64,000 bases of DNA, taken from positions 310,001-374,000 of the forward strand of contig JACEFZ010028139.1 of assembly GCA_014155875.1 (NCBI GenBank), given 5' to 3'. A model generated the notes under the pieces. The model made no database searches, was not told the DNA's origin, and saw nothing but the letters and a program-made list of their open reading frames with translations. Below are positions 36,336 through 46,973 of the stretch, in pieces. Made by a program: the position numbers and the translations under genes. How positions within the stretch are numbered: the stretch's first letter is position 1; each line of letters opens with the position of its first letter. The stretch comes from Cepaea nemoralis. Taxonomy: Eukaryota > Mollusca > Gastropoda > Stylommatophora > Helicidae.

Positions 36336-36375
36336 CCCCACCAGGGCCTGGGCGAAGCCGGGCCGGGTCAGCTAG
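35388..36375 (-). mobile_element. Helitron/HINE-like element B, inverted relative to element A
   Basis: Begins (plus) tctatatatataaaagagac and ends gggcgaagccgggccgggtc, the reverse complement of the ends of 20885-22285. Core blocks match in inverse orientation: catccgattgagatgaaatt, gaatgaaagg-complement and the ggttaagtcccc segment. The GC-rich end is amplified into about four units with (CAGA)n and (GATA)n runs. No coding capacity. Confidence 0.65.
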
Positions 36376-37369
36376 TATTCTATATTGGTAAAGTAGCTTG
36401 TGTGTATCTTAAAGTATGTGTTACAGAGAGTATTCATGAATATAGGCTAGGAATAATATTCTTATTTGTAAATTGCATATGTGGTGTATGATTAAATACC
36501 ATTTGATACCCCAGAGACTTTATTGTGCAGTGTCTCACTCTTTAATTTTAAGGGCATTTGAACATTCTAACTTCTGAACATTAATTTTGGACTGAATGAG
36601 CTTGAAGTCGAAAAACCGAGGACAGGAAATTCTGGAACATCATTTCACATGAGGAAGAGAAGCTGAAAGAAGATCTGACGAACCGCTAGCCAACCCGAAA
36701 TATACGACTCACCAGTTAAGTGGCCACAATGTACCGACGTCCAACACCATCACCATTCGAACCAAATTTCCAAATATTTCAGGCCATCTGTTGTCTGTGA
36801 TTAGAACTATTCCAGCTGAATTAGAGGATAGTAGGACAAGAACACTATACATAGAATTATAACTTTAGGATAATCTTAGATTAGAAAACGGGAATTGTTA
36901 ATCCGGGATCCCTTATAAGCGTACAAGGCTGTATCCAGTGGATCACCCAAAGTGTAATAAAACTTAATGTTGTCAGTTAAAAATTTTACCAATCTTAGTT
37001 TGTTATATGAGTAAGTAAATTTAGTATACTTAGCGTGAGAAGATTCGAAATGTTTGTTACTTTATATATATATTAATCTGTCTTTCTCCGTGTTTGTGAG
37101 AGTGAATCAGATTTGGGGGCCCAATCTGTATACAGGCAAAGTAGCTGGAGAATCTTGGTATACGGTCTTATTCTAAGTATTGTTTGTAACCATTCCTCTC
37201 CTGTCTGTCACTGTGAGAAGTCTTGACCAGTTCTGTGAACTTTTGAAAAGTCTAGAATTGCGAGCCAGTTGGTAGCTTCTTCTGCAGTGGTTAGATTTTC
37301 TACTTTTAGGAAGTCTATTCTGTATCTACTTTGATACATTCGCTATCATCGTAGCTACACTCAAGTAAA
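36376..37369. other. Unassigned DNA
   Basis: No clear gene or repeat; a ttatatatatattaatctgtc at about 37061 could be a short HINE-like end. Confidence 0.4.
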
Positions 37370-37850
37370 ATAGTTAATGGAGTCATGAACTCAAGTAGCA
37401 TTATTTAATGTGACCGTGAACTCAGTAGCATTATTTAACGTGACCGTGAACTCAAGAAGCATGGTTTAGCGGGTCCGTGATCTGAAGTAGCATTGTTATG
37501 GGGACCGCAAGCTTACGTGGTGCTGTTTGAAGTAGTTGTGAGTTGTAGCGGCAGCATTTAATACCGCCGTAAACTGAAGTCGTATGCTATATTATTAAAT
37601 GCGGGAGTGAACTCGCGTAGCATTATTGAATATGACCATGAAATCAAATTACAGTGTAGAGTCAATGTGAAAGTGAATTAATGCAGAATTGTAGAACGCG
37701 ACCGCAAGCTACATTGTAGATATGAACCGAAGTAGAAATTCTTAATGTGGCCTTGAAACTTAAGTAGCTTTTCCCAACGGTCGTGAGCCCTCATAGCATT
37801 ATTTAATATAGCCGTGAACCCAATTTGGATTATTTCATGTGACCAAGAAA
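37370..37850. repeat. Degenerate third locus of the ~31-bp minisatellite
   Basis: Units such as gaactcaagtagcattattt then aatgtgaccgt match the 30890-32850 family. Divergence rises to the right. Confidence 0.8.
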
Positions 37851-38544
37851 TGAAATGAAGAAGAATCTTGTTTTACGACCAATTGTGCAAGTCAATTTGT
37901 ATATTACACACATATTCCATTAAGTATACGCCTGCAAACACGTCTACTCTACCCACACCGCACCCTCTCTCCTGTTTCTCTAAATCCGTCACACTAATCA
38001 CACGAATGTTTCCGACTGTTAACAGGAATGAAAGTGTGTGTTATTTTCATCACAATGAACAAGAAACACCTACAATCTGGCGTTCAGCTGGTCGCAATCT
38101 ATGAAAGACATTCACACGCTGACGCCTTGAGTCTCGTTGTGTGACAGACCGTGAATTAATCACCATTGGAGTCAGTGGATAGTTCATTATGGAGTACAAG
38201 TAGAGTGCTGGCAAATATTATCGGTGGAGGATATAAAGAGGACGACGATAACGCGGTATCAGTGGATGATTATTGGTATTAATTTCTGCTGTCAGATACG
38301 GTTGCACACTCATTTAATTTGTTCTGTTTACTTTTGGAATCGTTTCCATCTCAGACTTTTGCTAATCATGTAGCAAGTCCCATGTAGAAACGTCGCCCTC
38401 ATGACTGCTCGTGGAAAAAGACTCTGGATCCCTTGCCAGTTCTCTGGCCACATGCACCCTCATGCCCAAGGTGTATTCAATGTCCATCTCAGTGCTGGTC
38501 GACCCCAGCCGCTAGTTCAAGGAAGCAGACAAACCTTCGTGACG
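37851..38544. other. Unassigned DNA
   Basis: Short frames only; nothing recognised. Confidence 0.45.
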
Positions 38545-39750
38545 TTTATGATGGTCGGAGTCTGTCAGTGTACCAGGCATCACGCTGTTTATGATGGTTG
38601 GAGTCTTTCAGTGTACCAGGCATCACGTTGTTTATGATGGTCGGAGTCTTTCAGTGTACCAGGCATCAGGCTGTTTATGATGGTCGGAGTCTGTCAGTGT
38701 ACCAGGCATCACGCTGTTTATGATGGTCGGAGTCTGTCAGTGTACCAGGCATCACGCTGTTTATGATGGTCGGAGTCTTTCAGTGTACCAGGCATCACGT
38801 TGTTTATGATGGTCGGAGTCTGTCAGTGTACCAGGCATCACGTTGTTTATGATGGTCGGAGTCTTTCAGTGTACCAGACACCACGTTGTTTATGATGGTC
38901 GGAGTCTGTCAGTGTACCAGGCATCACGTTGTTTATGATGGTCGGAGTCTGTCAGTGTACCAGGCATCACGTTGTTTATGATGGTCGGAGTCTTTCAGTG
39001 TACCAGGCATCACGTTGTTTATGATGGTCGGAGTCTTTCAGTGTACCAGGCATCACGTTGTTTATGATGGTCGGAGTCTGTCAGTGTACCAGGCATCACG
39101 TTGTTTATGATGGTCGGAGTCTTTCAGTGTACCAGGCATCACGTTGTTTATGATGGTCGGAGTCTTTCAGTGTACCAGGCATCAGGCTGTTTATGATGGT
39201 CGGAGTCTTTCAGTGTCCCAGGCATCACGCTGTTTATGATGGTCGGAGTCTGTCAGTGTACCAGGCATCACGCTGTTTATGATGGTCGGAGTCTTTCAGT
39301 GTTACCAGGCATCACGGTTGTTTATGATGGTCGGAGTCTGTCAGTGTACCAGGCATCACGCTGTTTATGATGGTCGGAGTCTGTCAGTGTACCAGGCATC
39401 AGGCTGTTTATGATGGTCGGAGTCTGTCAGTGTACCAGGCATCACGCTGTTTATGATGGTCGGAGTCTGTCAGTGTCCCAGGCATCAGGCTGTTTATGAT
39501 GGTCGGAGTCTGTCAGTGTACCAGGCATTACGCTGTTTATGATGGCTGGAGTCTGTCAGTGTACCAGGCATCAGGCTGTTTATGATGGTCGGAGTCTGTC
39601 AGTGTCCCAGGCATCAGGCTGTTTATGATGGTCGGAGTCTGTAAGTGTGCCAGGCGTCACGCTGTTTATGATGGTTGGAGTCTGTCAGTGTCCCAGGCAT
39701 CACGCTGTTTATGATGGTCGGAGTCTTTCAGTGTGCCAGGCATCACGCTG
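38545..39750. repeat. 43-bp minisatellite, about 28 copies
   Basis: Units of tgtttatgatggtcggagtc then t(t/g)tcagtgtaccaggcatca then cg(c/t). Very homogeneous. Confidence 0.97.
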
Positions 39751-40047
39751 TTTATGAGCCAGTTCCCGTCCATGTTCAGGTCAGGCTGTTTATGAGCCAG
39801 TTCCCGTCCATGTTCAGGTCAGGCTGTTTATGAGCCAGTTCCCGTCCATGTTCAGGTCAGGCTGTTTATGAGCCAGTCTCCGTCCATGTTCAGGTCAGGC
39901 TGTTTATGAGCCAGTCTCCGTCCATGTTCAGGTCAGGCTGTTTATGAGCCAGTCTCCGTCCATGTTCAGGTCAGGCTGTTTATGAGCCAGTCTCCGTCCA
40001 TGTTCAGGTCAGGCTGTTTATGAGCCAGTCCCCGTCCATGTTCAGGT
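39751..40047. repeat. 38-bp minisatellite, about 8 copies, abutting the 43-bp array
   Basis: Units of gctgtttatgagccagt then (t/c)(c/t)ccgtccatgttcaggtcag. It shares only gctgtttatga with the 43-bp unit. Confidence 0.96.
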
Positions 40048-40054
40048 CTTGTGG

Positions 40055-41700
40055 ACTGTCAGATCTCTTCTTGGTATACGGCAATTCTAAGAATTCTTTT
40101 GTAGCATTTCAGTTTAAAAACCTCGATTTTCTCCTTTAGTGATAGCCAAATGATCCATAACTCACGCACCAGAACGGGAACTCGTCGCTGGCTACTGGAG
40201 ATGGGGAACGGATCATGTGTGGGCATGTCCTTAGTGCAATGATGTTGATTGTGAATATTATATTTCATATTTCTTATATTTCCATGACTCACATCGGATT
40301 GTTGCTAAACAAAAGAAGCACGTTCCAAATGTGTTACTTTAATATATTTCCTGGTGTTGTTCTACCCCTCATTCCTCTTTCCCCAGGGTATGCTGATGTG
40401 GTTGGACACGAACAGACCGACAGTTGAGCTGGGTCTACACCAATGGGCGGGATATTGGTGCATGATAAGGCAGACGTGGCCATGACCGTTGTGGATTGTG
40501 CTTACAGTGTGGAGGAACAGATAAATCATCATTACCCGGAGATAATGGTGGCCGACACTCAGTATTCCACAGACAGGCCAGGTGTACACATAATCAGACT
40601 GCAACTGATACCATTAGAATTGAGACTCTTCGCTGGCTGATGAAGATGAGGACGGAGCACGTCTGGGAATGTCCCGTGCGCTGTGATGTTAGCTAAGCTC
40701 AACTAAAACTCTTATACTGTGGTTTGACTTCTTGTGAACATTCTCCTTTGTTGTTGATTCACAGTATGTGGCATTCTCATTTTTTTTTTTCCATTTTGGA
40801 TTGTAATTGTTTGTTGGCATGTAGATTTGTCTGTGGTCATTATTTTTATATTTTTATCCTCTGAGTACAGACAAAAAAGATGATATTCACTGTGTCTTTT
40901 GGCGGACATAATTAACGTCTAATACATTCGCACTATTTGAAAAGAGCAGTGTGTCATCTCAATATCTGAGTTCTGGAGATATTTTCAAAAAATTATAAGT
41001 GGATCAAAATATCACGGGTTTCATCATGTTTGAGGCTTAAGTGGATCAAAATATCAAGACTTTCATCATGTTTGAGGCTTTTCAATACATCTTCTGCAGA
41101 TACGTTAAACAGGTATGGGTGGAGATTGATTCCCTGTCTTACCTCCGTTTTCCCCTTAAACTAAATTGACGTTTCCTCGACTACTCTGACAGCTGCTGGT
41201 TATTTATGATGTAACGATTCAATTAAGTGCTGAAAACTCCATATCTCTTATGATGTTCCATAATTTCAGATGTTGAACACTGTCGAAGACTTACTGTAGA
41301 CCATGAAAAAGGCATGCAGATCTTCATCATACTTCTGAGCATTTCTCAAAGGTGGTTCTTATGTTTAAATATGGTCTCCGGTTCCTCTGCCCTGTCTTAA
41401 ATATTCCTCTATTTCTTGCCATTCATATTTTCATTTACTGTCTAGCCTTCTCATGATGATTTTGAGGACAATTGTCTAAACACTACTTAGTAGTGCAATA
41501 GTGTGATAGTTGGTCTGGTCTCATTTGGGAGAGGCCTGTTGTTTGTTCTCTTCCGTGCTTTGGGCCAAACAGCGTATTTCCACATCTTCACATACTCGTG
41601 AAGTCTGCAACAAATGGTTCGTGATCTGTGTTGTAGTCTGCTCCCGATGGTGTCTTTGTAGATGTTTTACGTGTCTCCTATCTCTGTTGTGTTGAGATGT
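40055..41700 (-). pseudogene. Decayed LINE (reverse transcriptase to C-terminus), minus strand
   Basis: Read on the minus strand, with many frame changes, LINE reverse transcriptase motifs appear in the proper order: a RIIMRRLDSK-like block near plus 41450, an FDSVQH-like block near 41280 (the segment after motif A), and TEVRQG then PYLFNVSAEDVLKSL near 41150-41080 (the GVRQGCxLSPxLFN box). Nearer the 3' end, plus 40059-40160 encodes EKIEVFKLKCYKRILRI, the conserved C-terminal block. An ~41-bp local duplication at about 40996-41080 interrupts it. Stops and shifts are frequent. The part at 40180-40985 is not recognisable and may hold other insertions. The 38-bp array cuts it at 40047. Confidence 0.65.
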
Positions 41701-42469
41701 CAATTTCGTACCAGCAGATGAGGTCTAAGTTTAGAGTCTTTTTGGATGATGTCTAAATATGGTGTTTGTTATGGACAGATTGTTTCCTTGTCGATTATTA
41801 CATTTCCTTTCTAATTTACATGTTCTAGACAGAATGTTGCCATAGTGTAAAACAAAGAGGAACATGAAAGGAAACCTCAATGAACCATTGGAAAAATCCG
41901 GTTTCCTTGCCAACTAACAAACATCCAGTTTACAGCAATACAAACATCGGGGGCGGGGACGGGGCGGGTTAACCTAGGCTAGTGAGACAACTACAACAGC
42001 TGTGTGGGGACGCGTGCAGATCAATAGCAATCAGCGGATGCAAGAGATCACGATGTTAGGGCACATGTGTGTATTACTGTTTCATCATTATCAAGAGTCT
42101 TGCCGATTGGCGAGAGCGCAATTTTCTTCATTTCTTTTGCTCTCCAACAAGTATCAGTTCGTACGCTGGTTGATAACTTTCCGTGCCAAAACAAAAGGGT
42201 GTCAGGAATGTTCTCTTACTGTCTTCCTCTGTCTCTCTTTCCACATACATTTCCAGTGGTCACAACGTTGCAGTTGTTCTCTTATAATAATGTAGTCAAA
42301 ATGATGACTGTCTCCATCTCATGTTTGTGGCACGTCTTTGTGTCTCGGCCTCAACATTTAGTTCACTTATTTTAGCTGTCCAGTAAGTTATTCTGTAGCT
42401 TGCCTAATTTCGTGGAGTTCTGCGGATATGCAACCAAACAGTCAACCAGCCGACCGATTGACCGACTAA
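41701..42469. other. Unassigned DNA
   Basis: Frames at 42002-42295 and 42067-42375 overlap and lack motifs. No RNA gene seen. Confidence 0.45.
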
Positions 42470-42560
42470 CCATGAAACTAACTGACTGACTGACTGACAG
42501 GCAGACTGACTGATTGGACTGACTGAATGGCTAGCTAGCTAGCTAGCTATCTATTTACCT
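42470..42560. repeat. Tetranucleotide repeats (ACTG)n, (TAGC)n
   Basis: Runs of gactgactgac and gctagctagct. Confidence 0.85.
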
Positions 42561-42581
42561 ACTTAACTAACTGTCATCTGT

Positions 42582-42584
42582 CAA

Positions 42585-42631
<47 letters not shown>

Positions 42632-42848
42632 AAAACAGTCATCCACTACCTATAGTACCTTGCAGTATAGGGGAGGGAGTCTTGACCGTGGGGAAGTCAG
42701 GCCACCTGGCTAGTGCAGTCGCCCCGAACTGTACAGGTTAGGATTTCATTTTTGCCACAGACATAAAAAAAAATCCACCGAGGATTCGAACCCTGGTCTC
42801 CCGGAGGAGAACTCGGAGTTCTTAGCCACTCGGCCAGCCGCTCCTCAC
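42582..42848 (-). mobile_element. tRNA-derived SINE, minus strand, with (TTTA)n tail
   Basis: The minus strand starts with a tRNA-like head: A box TGGCCGAGTGG (plus 42826-42836) and B box GGTTCGAATCC (plus 42782-42792), both perfect, 33 nt apart, like Leu/Ser tRNAs. A non-tRNA body follows (ggcaaaaatgaaatcc, gtacagttcggggcgactgc, ccacggtcaagactccc), and it ends in a (TTTA)n tail, plus 42582-42635. It lacks a clean tRNA acceptor pairing, so it is a SINE and not a tRNA gene. Confidence 0.85.
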
Positions 42849-42954
42849 TGACTGACTAACTAATTTAAAAAATACACTTATTTATCTAGTTACTGATCCA
42901 TTAATTCATTTACATAGTCAATCATGCATCATATATTTATTAATCCTTCTTTAC

Positions 42955-44755
42955 ATCCTTCAAAGATAAGTATTTCTAACGCAAGTCCTATCATAGGTCC
43001 TACTAACGTAAGTTCAGATAATAGAAGTCCTTCTATCCTCAACACTTGTAAAGTAAGTTCTAATAACATATGCCTCCCATATACGGGAGTCTCTGTGGCG
43101 AAGTGGTCAAGCCGTTTATCTCGTGCTCCGAAGGTCGTGAGTTCGATTCCGGGTCGCGTCCTTCGGTTTACGAGTTAAATGTTTCGGAGACTCCTGTGGG
43201 TCGTCGCTAAAAGCTACGGAGTTCGTGCTTTGTGCGACGCTTTCTGTGCTGCGGAAAGAGACCGAGCCATATGGGATAAAACCCGGTGCAATGAAGTCGA
43301 CCCTGTCGACCTTTAAGCGACTTTTTAACATATGCCTTCTATCCTCAATACTACTAAGTTCTAATAACATAAGTCCTTCTATCCCCAATACGTGTAACGG
43401 AAGTTCTAATAACATAAGTCCTTCTATCCCAATACTTGTTACGGAAGTTCAAATAACATAAGTCCGGCTATCCCCAATACTTGTAACGGAAGTTCTAATA
43501 ACATAAGTCCTTCTATCCTCAAAACAAGTAACGGAAGTTCTAATAACATAAATCCTTCGATCACCAATACTTGTAACGGAAGTTCAAATAACATTGGCCC
43601 GTCTATCCTCAATACTTGTAACGGAAGTTCTAATAACATAAATCCTTCGATCACCAATACTTGTAACGGAAGTTCAAATAACATTGGCCCGTCTATCCTC
43701 AATACTTGTAACGGAAGTTCTAATAACATGAATCCTTCTATCCTTAATACTTGTAATGGAAGTTCAAATAACATAAGTCCTTCTATTCTCAATACGTGTA
43801 ACGGAAGTTCTAATAACATAAGTCCTTCTGTCCTCAATACTTGTTACGGAATTCTAATAACATAAGTACTTCTATTCTCAATACGTGTAACGGAAGTTCT
43901 AATAACATAAGTCCTTTTGTCCTCAATACTTGTAACGGAAGTTCTAATAACATAAGTTCTTCTATCCTCAATACTTGTAACGGAAGTTCAAATAACATAA
44001 GTCCTTCTATCCTCAATACGTGTAACGGAAGTTCTAGTAACATAAGTCCTTCTATCCTCATTATGTGTAACGGAATTATAATAACGTAAGTACTTCTATT
44101 CTCAATTTCTTGTAACGGAAGTTCTAATAACATAAGTCCTCTATCCTCAATACTTGTAACGGAAGTTCTAGTAACATAAGTCCTTCTATCCTCATTATGT
44201 GTAACGGAATTATAATAACGTAAGTACTTCTATTCTCAATTTCTTGTAACGGAAGTTCTAATAACATAAGTCCTCTATCCTCAATACTTGTAACGGAAGT
44301 TCAAATAACATAAGTCCTTCTATCCTCAATACTTGTAACGGAATTATAATAACATAAGTACTTCTATTCTCAATACTTGTAATGGAAGTTCTAGTAACAT
44401 ACGTCCTTCTATTCTCAATACTTGTAACGGTATTCTAATAACATAAGTCCTTCTATCCTCAATACTTGTAATGGAAGTTCTAGTAACATACGTCCTTCTA
44501 TCTTCAATACTTGTAACGGTATTCTAATAACATAAGTCCTTCTATCCTCAATACTTGTAATGGAAGTTCTAGTAACATAAGTCCTTCTATCCTCATTACG
44601 TGTAACGGAATTATAATAACGGAAGTACTTCTATTCTCAATACTTGTAACGGAAGTTCTAATAACATAAGTCATATTCTCAATACTTGTAACGGAAGTTC
44701 AAATAACATAAGTCCTTCTATCCTCAATTCTTGTAACGGAATTATAATGCAACTT
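42955..44755. repeat. 45-bp minisatellite, about 33 copies
   Basis: Units of acggaagttctaataacata then agtccttctatcctcaatac then ttgta, period 45 (43441, 43486). Because 45 is a multiple of three, both strands stay open for hundreds of bases (NGSSNNISPSILNTC on plus, LLELPLQVLRIEG on minus). These are very probably not proteins. The SINE at 43076-43326 interrupts the array. Confidence 0.96.
43076..43326 (+). mobile_element. tRNA-headed SINE with 11-bp target duplication; body shared with R1
   Basis: aacatatgcct flanks the insert at 43065-43075 and 43327-43337, a clean target-site duplication in the 45-bp array. The head has A box TGGCGAAGTGG (43096-43106) and B box GAGTTCGATTCC (43139-43150). 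The body, from about 43163, matches the middle of R1 (25045-25180 and 57353-57500): tacggagttcgtgctttgtg, ctgcggaaagag and ccatatgggataaaaccc. At 251 bp it is a normal SINE length, with a short T-rich end. Transcription by RNA polymerase III is expected for the family. Confidence 0.88.
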
Positions 44756-44764
44756 CTAGCATAG

Positions 44765-45160
44765 GCCCTTCTAAATTATATACTTAGAAAGTAAATACTT
44801 CTGACGCAACTACGTCTGATGTAAATACTTCTAATGTAAATATTTCTGACGAAAATACTTCTGACGTAAATTAGAGTAAATAATTCTGACGTAAATACTT
44901 CTAAAGTAAATAATTTTAATGTGAATACTTCTAAAGTAAATACTTCTAAAGTAAATACTTCGAAAGTAAATACTGTTAAAGTAAATAATTGTGATGTAAA
45001 TACTTCTGACGTAAATACTTCTGACGTAATTACTTCTAGAGTAAATAATTCTGACGTAAATATTTCCAAAGTAAATACTTCTAATGTAAATACTTCTAAA
45101 GTAAATACTTCGAAAGCAAATACTTTTAAAGTAAATAGTTCTGACGTAAATACTTCTGCA
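44765..45160. repeat. 15-bp minisatellite (gtaaatacttctaaa)n, about 26 copies
   Basis: Units alternate aaa, gac and aat before gta. The period is exactly one third of the neighbouring 45-bp unit, and the sequences align (gtaaatacttct against ataagtccttct). Frames on both strands stay open as NTSKV and FTLEV repeats. Confidence 0.93.
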
Positions 45161-45304
45161 CACCAATAAGCCAGACATGGGACAACGGATACTCACGCAA
45201 ACCTCAGGTCCTGTATGACATCACACTGATGTTGGACAACAGGATGTCTTCATCCGACATACAGGACTTCGCGTTGGAGCTCAAGCCAACGAACACAAGC
45301 AAGC
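45161..45304 (+). other. Insert in the 15-bp array, coding-like, with (CAAG)n tail
   Basis: About 140 bp unrelated to the array. One plus frame reads SRKPQVLYDITLMLDNRMSS then SDIQDFALELKPTN before a (CAAG)n tail at about 45295-45310, after which the array resumes. Possibly the 3' end of a retroelement or a retrocopied exon; no family recognised. Confidence 0.35.
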
Positions 45305-45400
45305 AAGCAAGCACTTCTGACGTAAATACTTCTAATGTAAATATTTCTAAAGTAAGTACTTCTAAAGTAAATACTTCTAACGTAGCTCGTTCTTCTAACA
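45305..45400. repeat. 15-bp minisatellite, second block
   Basis: Six units between the insert and the hAT MITE. It ends in the left copy of the 8-bp target duplication. Confidence 0.9.
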
Positions 45401-45864
45401 CAGTGGTTCTCAACCGGTGGGGAACCCCCCCCACCCCCTCCACCAGGGGGGAATTTTAGGGTTTCCAGGGGGGAAATTAAGATTATTTCAAGATCGCGTT
45501 AATACAAGAACCGATTACCTGATATTGTTTTTCCCTTCATACTGTACGGTTCTGTACGTCTCACCCTTCTAAAATTCAATTTATAAAGTAAGTAGACCCA
45601 CAAATCATGTTTTATGTGGACGCCTAGACTTGTTTTAGTATGTGCTATTAAATTTAGCTTCCATTATTGCGTATACTGTGTAGGGACGGGGCAGGATATT
45701 TAGGTAGGAAATACGAAAGGGGGGAATGGCGTTCTGAAAATATGGTGAAGGGGGCACGGGCCAAATTTTTAGGTAGGAAATACGAAAAAAGGGGGGGGGG
45801 GGGAAATGATGTTCTGAAAATATGGTGAAGGGGGGCACGGGCCAAAAAAGGTTGAGAACCACTG
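45401..45864. mobile_element. hAT-type MITE with 8-bp target duplication
   Basis: Terminal inverted repeats are CAGTGGTTCTCAACC at 45401 and its complement ggttgagaaccactg ending 45864, the classic hAT (Charlie-like) terminus. Flanks are ttctaaca (45393-45400) and ttctagca (45865-45872), 7 of 8 identical, fitting the 8-bp duplication of hAT elements. The 464-bp interior encodes no transposase and contains a ~71-bp internal duplication (about 45702-45845: aggtaggaaatacgaaa, ttctgaaaatatggtgaa). Non-autonomous. Confidence 0.92.
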
Positions 45865-46060
45865 TTCTAGCACATGTTCTTTCACAGTCAATCCTTCTAA
45901 CATATTGTCTTCTAACGTAAACATGGCTATATATGTTCTTCTAGTGTATGTCCTTCCAACATACGTGCGTCTAACGTCCCTTATTATGGCGTACGGAGAA
46001 TTGATTATTCCGTGTGCATATATGCCCATGTAAATATCATACATCTAATGTCCGCTAGGA
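45865..46060. repeat. Decayed tail of the 15-bp array
   Basis: Scattered ccttctaacatattgtcttctaacg-like units that fade into unique sequence. Confidence 0.65.
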
Positions 46061-46729
46061 ATACACATAAATACGTAAGCGCCAAACACTATTGTCATCA
46101 ATGACAAGTTGCAAGCTTGTCTGGATTGGTCTCGTGGGATTGCCATGAGTCTGTGAAAGAATGCAATCTAGAGAATGCCGAACACAAGCGACGAAGTGGA
46201 AGACAGGGGAACTTCTCGGTTGATACTTGATTTCTCTGGCAGTTATTACTTGAACTGTATACCCTAATGGCTGAATATGTTACAGTAATCAATCTATGGG
46301 TCTGAAAAAGTAAAGGTCATGTTATTAGATATACTGAGTTATGATAAAAATTGAGCTCCAATAGATAATGTAGCGACTTCCTGGGATTGAAGACATTAAG
46401 GAAGGTATCTCATGTACTCTACATAAGTCCTTCTTATTGTAAATTTTATTTATAATTGTTGTGATGGTTGTTTTTGTAACAATAGGGATTGAACATGTTT
46501 ATGTAACAACTATAAATGGAGAGATAATCAAAACAAACACTGTTTCCACTGTATAAACATTCGTCGCTTCATAAAAGTCAGCTCGAATGTTGTGAGACAA
46601 AGTAGTATAGCATGCACGGTCTCTAGGTTTTATATTAGAGCGGTATCGCAGCAATAACATACATTGGTAGCAGATTCCGTGAGAAAATAACAGCTTCTTT
46701 TTTTTTCGCATTTTCTTGTAGCGTTGGTG
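46061..46729. other. Unassigned DNA
   Basis: Nothing recognised in frames or repeats. Confidence 0.45.
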
Positions 46730-46860
46730 ATCATGTCTGATGTCTAACTGTTCAGCATCTGTTCTCTTGGTCTTCCATGCCTCTTTTCGGTTCCAACCTT
46801 CCTGTTGTAACGACATGTACTAACTTTTCTCTTCACATGACACGACCACAGACTGTGGAC
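46730..46860 (-). pseudogene. LINE C-terminal remnant, minus strand
   Basis: The minus strand read in two frames shows TEKRHGRPREQMLNS, then TSDMITNATRKC, resembling the KRxRGRPRxKxLD...WxxMxxxAxRHG C-terminus seen intact at 31481-31762. It is internally deleted and carries a stop. Short and non-functional. Confidence 0.5.
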
Positions 46861-46973
46861 TGTCTTGTTCTGATGCTAGTAACCAGTTCTCTTTGTGATT
46901 TAACTTCTTTCAAAATGTCTTCTTTGGTCCGACTTTGTGAAGACACATGAAGGGTGTAGCATAGGTGGAAGCG

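Noticed and set aside
40443..40696. Zinc-binding (CxxCxxC) protein fragment
   Set aside because: The Cys spacing matches no knuckle or finger and the frame lies between pieces of a decayed LINE; probably chance.
42776..42848. Functional tRNA-Leu/Ser gene on the minus strand
   Set aside because: Perfect A and B boxes but no convincing acceptor-stem pairing, and a SINE body with a TTTA tail follows.
43085..43160. Functional tRNA gene on the plus strand
   Set aside because: The same unit is bounded by a target duplication as part of a 251-bp SINE.
43439..44133. Leucine-rich-repeat-like protein on the minus strand
   Set aside because: The 45-bp repeat is a multiple of three, so any frame stays open; no LRR consensus and both strands are open.
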